The notes: a model not told the origin generated them from the letters alone. Positions 9,544 to 18,427 are shown, counted from the first letter of the stretch. The stretch is 64,000 bases of DNA from Clostridiales bacterium (GCA_017480325.1 JAFVAY010000002.1:62001-126000); one strand, 5' to 3'. Made by a program: numbers and translations.

Positions 9544-10065
9544 ATGAAGGTAACTTCATCATTAGCAAACAAGCTTCTCAAGCAGCTTAATGAGGAGAAG
9601 GATTACTGGCTCAACAAGGAGAAGGAATCCATGCTCTACACCGCTACGGCGGATGAGGATCCTGTGATCCCTGAATATGATTATGAGGGGGTGTCTGCCA
9701 CCCTTGATGAGATTGACAGAAAGATCTGCAAGATCAAGCATGCAATCAACACTTCTAACATCAATTCAGAGATAGAGGTAGCTGGTGAGAAGTACACCGT
9801 GGATATGCTTCTTGTGCGCATGAGTCAGCTTACCAAGCGTAAGCTGACCTTGGACAAGATGCGCAAGCAGCTTCCAAAGAGCAGAGTTGAGGATAGCGGA
9901 TATTTTTCCGCTAAGAGATCTGTTGTGGAGTACAGATACACCAACTATGATGTTGAAAAAGTTAAGAGAGATTTTGAAGAGGTCAGTAAGACTCTCTTTG
10001 AGATGCAGATGAAGCTTGATGTTCACAATCAGACTGTGCAGTTTGATGTGGACATAGAAGAATAA
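9544..10065 (+). CDS. Conserved coiled-coil protein of unknown function
   Basis: This 173-residue acidic and helical protein has two predicted coiled-coil stretches (about residues 1-30 and 130-165) around a central segment LDEIDRKICKIKHAINTSN. I recall homologues with the same IDRKI-KIKHA and YRYTNYDVEK blocks as hypothetical proteins in many Firmicutes. A strong AAGGAGG site precedes it. It is two bases behind the small frame and so in the same transcript as the Lon-like ATPase. It could be an adaptor or a substrate. Confidence 0.65.
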   Translation: MKVTSSLANKLLKQLNEEKDYWLNKEKESMLYTATADEDPVIPEYDYEGVSATLDEIDRKICKIKHAINTSNINSEIEVAGEKYTVDMLLVRMSQLTKRKLTLDKMRKQLPKSRVEDSGYFSAKRSVVEYRYTNYDVEKVKRDFEEVSKTLFEMQMKLDVHNQTVQFDVDIEE

Positions 10066-10318
10066 TCCTTTTCCGTCCGAGCTTATTATAGGTAGCATTG
10101 AACCGCAGATTGAATTAATCGTTATTGTTAATGGTAAAGGTTCTGTGTTATTTGGTTATTGGTTATGTGTCAGAGTTTATTGTTCTTGGGATCCGAAAAA
10201 TTCCACCTTTTGATATTTACCAAGCTCGGAGAAAACTTGTGATCCGGTAACGGCTCACGGCATGCCAAAGTTCGGTTATAGGCATGCGTTTTATTAATTT
10301 GGGGAGGAACGACAGTAA

Positions 10319-10669
10319 ATGTCTCGGATATTCATAACAGGTAAGGAGTGGCGAATCGAAGGGCTTTCCTGGTGGGCACGCGAGATGCCGTCCGTCGAGG
10401 AATATGAGGAGGCTGTCAGCAACATCGCGAAGATTGGTAATAAGGTGGATTATATCATCACGCACTGTGCGCCTGAGGCTACCGTCTGCGCTCTTGATAT
10501 GAGGCATATGTATTACCGCTCGAAGAATGAGCTGACGTCATTTCTTGATACGATGGCTGGTACCGTCGAGTTTAAGGATTGGTACTTCGGGCACTACCAT
10601 CAGGATTCTGATGCGGGGAAGTATCACATGTTGTATAGGAGAGTAATAGAGATTGAGGATGGTGAGTGA
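10319..10669 (+). pseudogene. C-terminal remnant of a metallophosphoesterase
   Basis: The 116 residues match the C-terminal half of a calcineurin-like phosphoesterase: GKEWRIEGLSWWAREMPS, then VDYIITHCAP and the metal-binding YFGHYHQD. The N-terminal half with the first metal ligands (D-H-, GD-D and GNHD motifs) is missing, and no matching sequence is found in the 250 bases upstream. A GGGGAGG site precedes the ATG, so it may still be translated, but it could not be a complete enzyme. It overlaps or abuts an intact phosphoesterase downstream. Confidence 0.65.
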
Positions 10670-10671
10670 TT

Positions 10672-11214
10672 ATGATCTACGTAACGTCTGATCTGCATTT
10701 TTGTCATGATAGGGAGTTTCTGTATGGACCACGTGGATTCGCGTCTTGCGCGGAGATGAATGAAGCTATAGTTAAGAATTGGAATGCTCTCATCAAGTGG
10801 GATGATGAGGTTTATGTTCTTGGTGATCTGATGCTTAAGGATGACAGGCTCGGTATTTATTACTGGAATCAGCTCGTGGGTAAGAAGCATATCATTCTCG
10901 GTAATCACGATACGGATACCCGCATAGAGCTTTACAAGCAGTGTCATGACACCGTGGTTGAGGGGCATGCGATGAGGTTGAAGTATGGTAACAATACTAT
11001 CATGCTCTCGCATTATCCTATGCTTGTGGGAGATAAGCACGAAGAAGGGAAGTCTCTTAAGAATTGCGTTATCAATCTGTGCGGTCATGTGCACACCAAG
11101 GATAAGTTCTACAACTGGGACAAGGGCCTTATCTATCATGTGGAGCTTGACGCGCATGAGAATAAGCCGGTGAGTATCGAGCAGATTATGGATGATATCA
11201 GGAAGAAGATATAA
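10672..11214 (+). CDS. Calcineurin-like metallophosphoesterase, short type
   Basis: This is a complete small phosphoesterase with the ordered metal-ligand motifs DLHF-H, GDL, GNHD, SHYP and GHVHTKD. It would hydrolyse a phosphoester in the cytoplasm; the substrate is unknown. Related small enzymes occur in phages and plasmids. I chose the ATG at 10672 (MIYVTSDLHF), as in the family, with GGTGA before it; a GTG at 10666 would add two residues. It follows the truncated phosphoesterase directly. Confidence 0.85.
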   Translation: MIYVTSDLHFCHDREFLYGPRGFASCAEMNEAIVKNWNALIKWDDEVYVLGDLMLKDDRLGIYYWNQLVGKKHIILGNHDTDTRIELYKQCHDTVVEGHAMRLKYGNNTIMLSHYPMLVGDKHEEGKSLKNCVINLCGHVHTKDKFYNWDKGLIYHVELDAHENKPVSIEQIMDDIRKKI

Positions 11215-11234
11215 ATGAAGTTAGGGCATTAAGT

Positions 11235-11987
11235 ATGAGGATCATTGATAAGCAAACTGATTTCTACGATTATATTCAGCATATATATCAAGATGATTCA
11301 GTGGTGTTCGACAGAACAGATTCGTTTGTGCTGACAAAAAACGAACTCTGTCAGCATTTCCCGGATTTTAAACACTATTACGATTATAGGTATGCATATA
11401 AGTATAGTAAGACTTATAAGCATCACCGGTTTGTGCTGCTTCAGATTGGTTCGGTTTATTGGTTGTTTCTTGCAGATATTATTAAGCTTGATCCTGATTA
11501 TAAAGCGGAAGATTATAATCTTGAGTTAATTGCTTATTGGAAGAATTACAACAAACCGAGAGTGTTGATAAAGATGGATATAATCGGTTTTGATTATCAT
11601 GTTAGAAATCAGCTTTATGTGGATAACAGGTCCTGGGTTATGGGTTATGATCGTCAGAAAATAACTGATAAAGCAGATATGCTAACAAAAGTGATAGATA
11701 TGAATGACTATCGTACTTTGGATACCATAGACAGATGTGTTGTCATGCAGGGATATAATCGGGTAGAGAAGCATATCCCGTTGTTGAAAGAGTGCGGTAT
11801 ATCGACCTGTGTCGATCCGATGGATGTATATATGGCGTTCGATGAATACTTTTCAATGGAAAAGACAGCATCAGAGCGCTCAGATGCCAAAGGTACTACC
11901 AATAATGACAAGATTATAAATCACGGTTTTGATACTAAAGTGTCCTTTAGAGGGAAAGTGACGACAATGAAGGGGAAAGATAAATGA
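11235..11987 (+). CDS. Unknown protein between two phosphoesterases
   Basis: The 250-residue protein is rich in tyrosine and aspartate and has no signal peptide. A hydrophobic patch (FVLLQIGSVYWLFL) near residue 75 may be part of a globular core. Its C-terminus (TTNNDKIINHGFDTKVSFR) looks like a short motif that I have seen at the end of other clostridial hypothetical proteins, but I cannot name it. It overlaps the next gene by four bases, so it is translationally coupled to a phosphoesterase. Confidence 0.5.
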   Translation: MRIIDKQTDFYDYIQHIYQDDSVVFDRTDSFVLTKNELCQHFPDFKHYYDYRYAYKYSKTYKHHRFVLLQIGSVYWLFLADIIKLDPDYKAEDYNLELIAYWKNYNKPRVLIKMDIIGFDYHVRNQLYVDNRSWVMGYDRQKITDKADMLTKVIDMNDYRTLDTIDRCVVMQGYNRVEKHIPLLKECGISTCVDPMDVYMAFDEYFSMEKTASERSDAKGTTNNDKIINHGFDTKVSFRGKVTTMKGKDK

Positions 11988-12718
11988 AAATCCTCGTAAT
12001 ACCGGATGTGCATCTGAAGCCTTATATATTTGATGAAGCGCGGAATATAACAGAAGTCCGTGAGGTTGATAATATCGTGTGCCTCGGTGATATCGTAGAT
12101 GACTGGGGTCAGGAGAATAATATAACTCTCTACGAGAAGACTCTTGATGCTATGATAAGCTTTGCCAAGGATTATCCCGATGCCTTATGGTGCTGGGGCA
12201 ATCACGATATAAGCTACATCTGGCAGGCTCTTGAGTCCGGCTATTCCGGGTTTGCCGAGAATACGGTGAGGTTGAAGCTGGGGCTTTTCGAGAGGACCTT
12301 GAGGGAGCACGGGCAGCTTGCTTTCATTCACAGAGTGGATGAGGTGCTTTTCGTGCATGGAGGACTGTCAGAGGAGTTCGTGAGAGGGATTCAGCAGAAG
12401 TATCAGATCCCCGAGAGTGAGGTCAACGATATAGATGCCCTTGTTCGGAGAATAAACATGCTTCGTAAGGAGGATATGTGGAAGGATGACTCGCCGCTGT
12501 GGCTTCGTCCGCAGTACGGCAGGTGCAGGCTGTTCAAGAGTGATGAATATCTTCAGGTGGTAGGACACACTCCGGTATACGATATCTGCCTCGAGGACGG
12601 ATTCATTTCAACGGATGTCTTCAGCACCAGAAGCGACGGTAAAAGCATAGGAAGGCCGGGATTTCTCATCATCGACACGGTGACGCGGGAGACGACGGTA
12701 TTAAGGAAGAAAACTTAA
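11984..12718 (+). CDS. Metallophosphoesterase of the Ser/Thr phosphatase type
   Basis: The 244 residues include DVHLKP, CLGDIVDDWG, WGNHD, FVHGGLSEE and VGHTPV in the order seen in PPP-family phosphatases and bis(5'-nucleosyl)-tetraphosphatases. These provide a full two-metal active site. The substrate could be a phosphoprotein or a nucleotide. The ATG overlaps the end of the preceding unknown gene. It is the third phosphoesterase in 2.4 kb. Confidence 0.85.
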   Translation: MKILVIPDVHLKPYIFDEARNITEVREVDNIVCLGDIVDDWGQENNITLYEKTLDAMISFAKDYPDALWCWGNHDISYIWQALESGYSGFAENTVRLKLGLFERTLREHGQLAFIHRVDEVLFVHGGLSEEFVRGIQQKYQIPESEVNDIDALVRRINMLRKEDMWKDDSPLWLRPQYGRCRLFKSDEYLQVVGHTPVYDICLEDGFISTDVFSTRSDGKSIGRPGFLIIDTVTRETTVLRKKT

Positions 12719-12759
12719 TAGGAGACGGCAATCATGGCAGAGTCAAGGATTATAACGAA

Positions 12760-13410
12760 ATGGGTGAGTATTACAGTTGGATCAATATAGATAAGAAGGA
12801 GTATATCTGTCCTGTTGACTTTGATCTTGGGAATAAGTTGACTGAGTCTTCACATGCCCATAATGCGCTTTTGTGTGCATTATTTGAGCTTCTTGATGAG
12901 GAGTGGAAGGGGTGTCGTGTGATTTTCGCAGGCGATGAGCGGGAATTGATACCTGAAGAGGAAAATGACGCACTTAAGCTGCTGTACTCCCTTTCTGAGG
13001 CATGTGGCTACCCGGGGTGTATTTCAGATACGATTCTCGAGTTGCTCGTTAATGTATCATACAAGTTCAAGGCCACGAAAAAGCTTTATAAAGAAAAGCC
13101 AATTGATTGGTCGCCGCCATACCGCGACCTGTTCTTAAGAACCGGTAGGGAATATAAGTTTATCGTTAACTATACCAAGAAGCTGTATTTTAAGGTTAAC
13201 GGGGGAAAGAATCCTCTTCCTGGTCTTATGCGTTTTGGATGTGATGGAATTGGTGAATGGGTCGGCGATGTTATCGGAGTAGCCGATGAAGTGGATTCGT
13301 CACTTGAGGAGATAGTTATCGTTGATAATAATGATCGCGATCTGATTCTAAAGTTGATCTCCGAGCCTTCAGAACCCAACGATGCGTTAAGAAAGCTGTT
13401 TAACACGTAA
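12760..13410 (+). CDS. Unknown protein, possible immunity-type
   Basis: The 216 residues begin GEYYSWINIDKKEYICP, followed by a conserved-looking HNALLCALFELLDEEWKG segment. I recall similar proteins with the YY-W-N-D-KEY opening in many Firmicutes and Actinobacteria, often as isolated genes beside other small orphans, without a known function. AAGGA lies ahead of the ATG. It opens a run of four small acidic orphan genes. An immunity role for a polymorphic toxin is a guess from context; no toxin is in the window. Confidence 0.5.
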   Translation: MGEYYSWINIDKKEYICPVDFDLGNKLTESSHAHNALLCALFELLDEEWKGCRVIFAGDERELIPEEENDALKLLYSLSEACGYPGCISDTILELLVNVSYKFKATKKLYKEKPIDWSPPYRDLFLRTGREYKFIVNYTKKLYFKVNGGKNPLPGLMRFGCDGIGEWVGDVIGVADEVDSSLEEIVIVDNNDRDLILKLISEPSEPNDALRKLFNT

Positions 13411-13429
13411 TAGAGGAGGATGCCGGTAT

Positions 13430-13645
13430 ATGGGAGCATGGAGAGAATTTGAGGCTTTGGAACTGGAGAAAGTAATTACGGCGGTTATTGCGGCCTATCG
13501 AAATGAAGATGATCTGGACATAGAACATCTTAAGACACGAATTGCTGAGCTAAGATTAGACGAGTTGCTATTCTGGATGTATGAATTTGAGCTTACGGAT
13601 GAGCTTATCGAGAAATGCTTAGAAAGAGTAAAGGAATTCTACTGA
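13430..13645 (+). CDS. Small acidic protein of unknown function
   Basis: The 71 residues are mostly helical and acidic (LDIEHLKTRIAELRLDELLFWMYEFELTD region broken into two helices). GAGGAGG precedes the ATG, so translation is likely. It is followed after one base by the next gene. No family recognised. Confidence 0.5.
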   Translation: MGAWREFEALELEKVITAVIAAYRNEDDLDIEHLKTRIAELRLDELLFWMYEFELTDELIEKCLERVKEFY

Positions 13646-13646
13646 T

Positions 13647-14291
13647 ATGAAGATTAACGATGTGATCTATGATGACGATGCCTATATTAGAGGTGTGATA
13701 ATCAAAGACCTGGGCGAAGGTTATTACAATGTCTTCTGGTTTAATTATGTTATCGGGATCGTCAGTGAAGATGAAGAGAACTTGAAAGTGATTGGCCATT
13801 ATAACGGTGATCCGAAGATGTTTGATGATCAGGAAGCAAGAGAGGCAATGAATCGTTACTTATTAGAGAAGAGATTAGCTGATAAGTATTCTTTCATGAG
13901 GCGGGACAGGTCTTTGGCAGAGCAGAGTAAGGAAGGCTTTATAGACGATTTATACAGTGCCTTCGGGTGTGAGTGTGATGACGGGTGGTTCCCACTTCTG
14001 GATGAGCTTTGTGCCGATATTACTCGTGTTTATGAAGACGCCGGGCTTCCGGTTGGGATTAAAGTGGATCAAGTCAAGGAGAAATTCGGAGGACTTCGTT
14101 TCTATGTTACTGCCACCGGCCCTCAAGAGCTCGTAAAAGAAGTCTACCGATTGATCAATGAGGCAGAGGGGAAATCGGAGAAAATATGTGAGCATTGCGG
14201 TAACCCAGGAATAATAAGAAATGATTTGGCGTGGATACGGTGTCTTTGTGACGAGTGCTATGAGAAGAAAATGAAGGAAAATTTACAATGA
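13647..14291 (+). CDS. Orphan protein with C-terminal zinc ribbon
   Basis: The 214-residue protein has a small beta-rich N-terminal part, a middle helical part with GWFPLLDELC and VKEKFGGLRFYV, and a C-terminal zinc-ribbon with CEHCG and CDEC pairs. The FGGLRFY block followed by paired cysteines recurs in hypothetical proteins in many bacteria, often in immunity or accessory gene arrays. It overlaps the next gene by four bases. Function unknown. Confidence 0.55.
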   Translation: MKINDVIYDDDAYIRGVIIKDLGEGYYNVFWFNYVIGIVSEDEENLKVIGHYNGDPKMFDDQEAREAMNRYLLEKRLADKYSFMRRDRSLAEQSKEGFIDDLYSAFGCECDDGWFPLLDELCADITRVYEDAGLPVGIKVDQVKEKFGGLRFYVTATGPQELVKEVYRLINEAEGKSEKICEHCGNPGIIRNDLAWIRCLCDECYEKKMKENLQ

Positions 14292-14938
14292 AAACGATAC
14301 AGAAATACTTGAAGAAACTCGATCGTAAGGAACTCGAGGAGAATTACTTCAAAATGCATCCGATTGAGTTATATGAGCTTGAGGATAAGGATGATTTAAC
14401 GATCGGTGAAGTGAAAGCTCACTACTCAAAGAGGCTTCAGGACTACATCGACCGTCTTTGCAAGGTTGAGCTTACTAAAGACCTGGATCACAGGTCTATC
14501 CTTTTTGTTCGAGAGGCGTATGATGCGGACAATTATGTCGGTTTGGTCAATGAGGATGAATTGTTGGAGAAAGAGGACCTCTCGGAGGTCACCGAGTATG
14601 CGTATGGCTTTGACAAGGAAAGTGTAGCGCTTGCCTATCTCGTGGCGGATACTCCGCTTACTCGGGAGAATATCATGGAGGTCGCCGTCGATTTTCTGTG
14701 GGAGATGACTTGGTATGGCTACGAGCCTGATGCCGGATATCAAAAAGCAGAGGAATGGGAACATAGAGATGATCTAATTGTCTCCGAGCTGTCAGATATT
14801 GAAGAGTTTGGAATCCCCAAAGAAGAGGATCCGATTTATGAAGATTTGCTTAATCAATTCTCAGATGCATACAGAAAGTATGAATCATATCTGATAACGC
14901 ATGAACTGAAGCTAATCAAGGAACAGCTAAATAAGTAA
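14288..14938 (+). CDS. Unknown acidic protein
   Basis: The 216-residue acidic, helical protein is translationally coupled (ATGA) to the zinc-ribbon gene. It contains EVAVDFLWEMTWYGYEPD near the middle, which looks like a conserved helical core. No family is recognised. It ends the run of four orphan genes; the next gene has its own promoter. Confidence 0.5.
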   Translation: MKTIQKYLKKLDRKELEENYFKMHPIELYELEDKDDLTIGEVKAHYSKRLQDYIDRLCKVELTKDLDHRSILFVREAYDADNYVGLVNEDELLEKEDLSEVTEYAYGFDKESVALAYLVADTPLTRENIMEVAVDFLWEMTWYGYEPDAGYQKAEEWEHRDDLIVSELSDIEEFGIPKEEDPIYEDLLNQFSDAYRKYESYLITHELKLIKEQLNK

Positions 14939-15005
14939 ACCGGAGATACATGCCACGAGGGTCAACGCCGTTTATTACTTCGAGAAGGGTAGCACGGAGA
15001 ACAAA

Positions 15006-15029
15006 TGTTTGCTATAATATTGGCAAACA
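15006..15029 (+). promoter_or_regulatory. Inverted repeat flanking the -10 box
   Basis: TGTTTGC (15006-15012) and GCAAACA (15023-15029) are a perfect inverted pair separated by 10 bases that contain TATAAT (15013-15018). A factor bound to both arms would block or remodel the promoter of the RNase H-like gene, whose start lies 17 bases downstream. Confidence 0.6.
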
Positions 15030-15045
15030 ATAATTGAGGGACGAT

Positions 15046-16167
15046 ATGCGTAGGAAGAAAGACGAGACAATACTATATGAATGCTACCTTAAGCTTATCC
15101 GAACAAAACGAGTCAAGAAGCGTAAAAAGCCTTCGGATATGGATCAGAGTATTGCGGGGTTTATCAGGAGAGATACACGGAAGCTTTTGGAGGGCAAGGT
15201 TTATGATGTTGCAAAGACTGCTAATCGTCTTAAGACTGTTTACATGCAGTATGCAGCTCTGTTAATGCGTAATCCTGATATCATCGACGGTAGCCTTAAG
15301 AGAGATGTTCGTAAGTCCTTGAAGCAGCTGTGTATACTTGAGGCCAAACAGATCGCTGAATTAAGAGCCAAGGTACCGTTCGGCTATCGTATCAATCTGG
15401 AGCGTATATTCGATGATTACAGAATCCGCCAATTATCAAGTAAGGCGGCAGTAACGATCGTGTCTGAATATCTGTACAGTACGGATACTATAAGTTCCTT
15501 CGAGTATTTCATGACCTCCACCGGTACAAGATATCACAGCATTACCTGCGGATATTGTCAGAATAAGAATGCTGTTCCGGTTCCTCCCGGCCTTATAAAG
15601 AATCTCGGACTTGAGCCGTGTAAATGTATTTCTTCGGGTGAAGGAGAACGGGTAAATAACATTAACTTCGTTACAGCCTTTGTGGACGAGTCGATTAGTC
15701 CGGTGGAGTGGGATGAATTTGGTCAGAAGGGCGTCGTAAGTACTTTTAGCTACATTATCTGTGCGGGGGTTCTTAAGGACGAGACTCAGATAGGACCGGA
15801 GAACGAGCTGACCCATGGTGTCGAGATGTCTAAGGAGAAGGAGCATATCGAGAAGATAACAGACTCTGCTATCGGCAAGGTCCTAATAACTCTCGCTTAT
15901 GATTATCGTTATTCCGGAGCGGTCAGGATTTACACCGATAATGCGGCTGCAGCCTGTAACTGGCACAGTATAAGCAGAAATAGTCGGCTCGCATCAATGT
16001 TTAAGAGCGTCAAGGTTTGCAGGATACCTCGTGAGAAGAATACGCGAGCAGACAGACTCCTTCGCTCGAGAGTGCTCCTCGATCTCCCGAGAGCCGCCTA
16101 CGTGGAAGCCGTTAAGAAATGCTCCCTTGCCAATAACCTCGAAGCTCAGTCGGACAAGGCGGTGTGA
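15046..16167 (+). CDS. RNase H-like protein with YHxxxC zinc motif
   Basis: The ATG at 15046 follows GAGGG; a TTG 12 bases earlier is less likely. Residues 1-130 are basic and helical. Residues 150-200 hold TRYHSITCGYC and LEPCKC, the YHxxxC and PCxxC pattern of a small metal-binding domain found appended to nucleases. Residues 205-350 resemble an RNase H fold: FVDES (D214), a glutamate-rich helix (266-269), IYTDN (D298) and NTRADRL (D336) give a D-E-D-D set. It may cut RNA in RNA-DNA hybrids or a related substrate. An inverted repeat surrounds its -10. Confidence 0.55.
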   Translation: MRRKKDETILYECYLKLIRTKRVKKRKKPSDMDQSIAGFIRRDTRKLLEGKVYDVAKTANRLKTVYMQYAALLMRNPDIIDGSLKRDVRKSLKQLCILEAKQIAELRAKVPFGYRINLERIFDDYRIRQLSSKAAVTIVSEYLYSTDTISSFEYFMTSTGTRYHSITCGYCQNKNAVPVPPGLIKNLGLEPCKCISSGEGERVNNINFVTAFVDESISPVEWDEFGQKGVVSTFSYIICAGVLKDETQIGPENELTHGVEMSKEKEHIEKITDSAIGKVLITLAYDYRYSGAVRIYTDNAAAACNWHSISRNSRLASMFKSVKVCRIPREKNTRADRLLRSRVLLDLPRAAYVEAVKKCSLANNLEAQSDKAV

Positions 16168-16219
16168 TCGAATAATTAAAGAGAGTATAATGATAGGAAA
16201 TACACGGAGGTGCATTGAC

Positions 16220-16786
16220 ATGTCTAATTTTAGATTCGGTACACAGAATCCCATCCCTTACAGAGACGGAAATTACGGTATTGATGTCAGGCTGTCGGGT
16301 CACGGCAATATCAGCACGGAGAATGATGTTACGGAAGACGAGCAGAACTTGATAAAAGCTAAGGCAATCCATGCACTTCAGGTTGCGCTGTCGAATATAA
16401 GTGCCCAGGGAGCTTCATGTCTCGAGCTGCAAAGATATGTCAGTCAGATCAATCAGAGCATTACAGAGGCTCTTGCTAAGGACGGATATAAATGTCATGT
16501 GGTAATGGCAAATATTATGCCTGACGAGGTTTCCCGGCAGCTGATTGATAAGTATAAAAGAGCGGCAGCTGTTACAAATCCTGCGGCAGCTGATCTTGCC
16601 ATGAGAAATGAGGCTATGCGAGCCCAGATGGTTGCGCAAAGCGCTCAGCCTCAGGTTATGGCTCAGGCCGCAGTGGGCGTTCAGGCCGCAGTGGCAGCTA
16701 ATCGTCCGAAGTTCTGTACTAACTGTGGTGCACCTACAGGTCCTGCCGGTAAATTCTGTTCTAACTGCGGAAGTCAGTTATTCTGA
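16220..16786 (+). CDS. Truncated SPFH-like protein with zinc ribbon
   Basis: The 188 residues begin FRFGTQNPIPYRDGNYGI, a block I recognise from bacterial SPFH/band-7 (virion core protein-like) proteins, followed by a short helical part, an alanine-rich linker and a double CxxC zinc ribbon (FCTNCG and FCSNCG). Full SPFH homologues are over 300 residues, so the N-terminal and part of the central domain are absent. GGAGG precedes the ATG at 16220; an in-frame upstream extension overlaps the previous gene and is not credible. Confidence 0.6.
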   Translation: MSNFRFGTQNPIPYRDGNYGIDVRLSGHGNISTENDVTEDEQNLIKAKAIHALQVALSNISAQGASCLELQRYVSQINQSITEALAKDGYKCHVVMANIMPDEVSRQLIDKYKRAAAVTNPAAADLAMRNEAMRAQMVAQSAQPQVMAQAAVGVQAAVAANRPKFCTNCGAPTGPAGKFCSNCGSQLF

Positions 16787-16940
16787 GACTAAGTGAGGAT
16801 ACGATAACGCCGTTGCTCCGGGCTTCATCTACACTGGTATGACGTCTTCGTCCTTTGATGATCCTGATATTCGTGCCTCTTCGGAAGCTTTGATCCCTCA
16901 GGGCCGTCTCGGTGCTCACGCTAGTTGCCCGTAGCCTTCA

Positions 16941-16970
16941 TATTTGTCGATTTTTGTCGATTTTTGTCGA
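16941..16970 (+). repeat. Three phased 10-base repeats (TTTTTGTCGA)
   Basis: Three tandem copies of T(A/T)TTTGTCGA run from 16941 to 16970 and are followed by AAATT. A -10 box TATACT lies at 17004-17009. The same array, on the opposite strand, precedes the nuclease-like gene at 55413. A period of 10 bases puts every copy on the same face of the helix, which suits a cooperative DNA-binding protein or a bent upstream element. The rest of the 266-base gap holds nothing I recognise. Confidence 0.65.
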
Positions 16971-17052
16971 AAATTAGTAGGTGTATTCACTCTGCTGAGG
17001 GGTTATACTATTCATATAAAAAATAATTCCAACGGAATTAGGGAGATTATGT

Positions 17053-17886
17053 ATGAATAAAGTAACCGGTCAAATACACGATTTTTATGAGAGAAATAAG
17101 TCTCTTATCCTCATGAACCATAAGTTCATGGATGTGGTCTTCAAGAATAATAAGAAGCTGACTGCTTTAGTCTTGGGGATAATCTTAGGGAAGAAGGATA
17201 TAGATATCGCAGAGGTAAATACGGAAGAGACGTTACCTAACCTTAACTATCACAGTATTGCTCTCGATATCTATGCGCTGGATGGAATAACCAGTGAATA
17301 TAACATGGAGATACAGAACAAGAATAAAGGCGCCGAGGAAAAACGTGCACGGTATCACTCCAGTCTTCTTGACGCAAATATGTTGGAGAAAGGAATGGAC
17401 TTCGATAATCTTCGAGATAATTATGTGATCTTCATAACGGAAGGGGATTACTTTAAACAGGGGAAGCCGATATATAGGATCAACCGTAAGATAGAAGAGA
17501 CCGGAGAAGAATTCAACGACGGAGAGCATATAATATATGTGAACGGATCTGACCAGAACAATAACACGGAGCTGGGAAGGTTAATGCATGACTTCCACAC
17601 GGCAGATCCGAATGAGATGAACTACGAAGAGGTGGCGGAAGCCGTAAGATACTATAAGGAGACTGAGGAGGGACAGAAGATTATGAGAGATGTGTTTGAG
17701 GAAGTCAGGATAGAAGGGTTAGAGGAAGGTAAAGCAGAAGGTAGAGAGGAAGGAATTGAGCAGACAAAAACAGATTTGGCAGTTAAAGCTATTTCTATGG
17801 GAAAAATGACATTAAAGGAAATATCCGACTTTTTTGAACTTCCGATGAGTACAGTCAAAAAACTAGCGGAGGCGAAGGCCGGCTGA
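17053..17886 (+). CDS. Rpn-family PD-(D/E)XK nuclease
   Basis: This 277-residue protein has the Rpn/transposase_31-type nuclease core: MNHKFMDVVFKN, ALDIYALDG and YNMEIQNKN supply the D and E-x-Q active-site pattern. The C-terminal 70 residues hold repeated EGLEEGKAEGREEG helices and a short helix-turn-helix-like end (LKEISDFFELPMSTVKKL). Such proteins are DNA endonucleases that promote recombination and occur in many copies in clostridial genomes. An AGGGAGA site precedes the ATG. Confidence 0.85.
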   Translation: MNKVTGQIHDFYERNKSLILMNHKFMDVVFKNNKKLTALVLGIILGKKDIDIAEVNTEETLPNLNYHSIALDIYALDGITSEYNMEIQNKNKGAEEKRARYHSSLLDANMLEKGMDFDNLRDNYVIFITEGDYFKQGKPIYRINRKIEETGEEFNDGEHIIYVNGSDQNNNTELGRLMHDFHTADPNEMNYEEVAEAVRYYKETEEGQKIMRDVFEEVRIEGLEEGKAEGREEGIEQTKTDLAVKAISMGKMTLKEISDFFELPMSTVKKLAEAKAG

Positions 17887-17926
17887 GTGATTTTTCGGAG
17901 GACAAGGGTTAGAATATAGGCTACAA

Positions 17927-18427
17927 ATGCGAATCAGAGACTACAACAGTAATACCGACTTCGAGCTGATAAAGAGCTGGATAAGTGATGAGAGAACTCA
18001 CGCCATGTGGTGTGCCAATAATTTCAGCTACCCGCTTGACAGAGACAACTTTGACGAGACTCTTCTAAGCTTCGCGGAGCGTTACGGCGACATTCCGTTT
18101 ATTGCCACCACCGATAGTGGAAGTCCGGTCGGATTCTTTTGTTATTCCGAGAATGCAGAGACTAATGAGGGCCTTCTTAAGTTCGTGCTTGTCGATCCCG
18201 TTACGAGAGGTAAGGGTATCGCCCGTCAGATGATAAAGCTCGCGGCCTCCAATGCCTTCGAGAGAACTACAGTTGATGCGGTACAGCTTAATGTATTTAC
18301 CGAGAACGGTCGTGCGCTTAAGTGTTACGAGCATGTCGGGTTTGTTGTGAGATCTCTGTACTCTGACGTATTCAGCTTCCGGGAAGAGCAGTGGGGCCGA
18401 TGCAACATGGCCCTGGTCAGAGCATAA
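17927..18427 (+). CDS. GNAT-family N-acetyltransferase
   Basis: The 166 residues form a GNAT fold with the acetyl-CoA loop VDPVTRGKGIARQMIKLA and the later GRALKCYEHVGFV block. The acceptor substrate cannot be read from the sequence. The ribosome site is weak. It stands alone between the Rpn nuclease and the promoter at 18491. Confidence 0.85.
   Translation: MRIRDYNSNTDFELIKSWISDERTHAMWCANNFSYPLDRDNFDETLLSFAERYGDIPFIATTDSGSPVGFFCYSENAETNEGLLKFVLVDPVTRGKGIARQMIKLAASNAFERTTVDAVQLNVFTENGRALKCYEHVGFVVRSLYSDVFSFREEQWGRCNMALVRA

Noticed and set aside
16031..16219. N-terminal extension of the SPFH-like protein
   Set aside because: It overlaps the RNase H-like gene out of frame, and a good GGAGG precedes the ATG at 16220.
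16941..16970. CRISPR-like array
   Set aside because: The 10-base units are directly adjacent with no spacers, and no cas gene is present.
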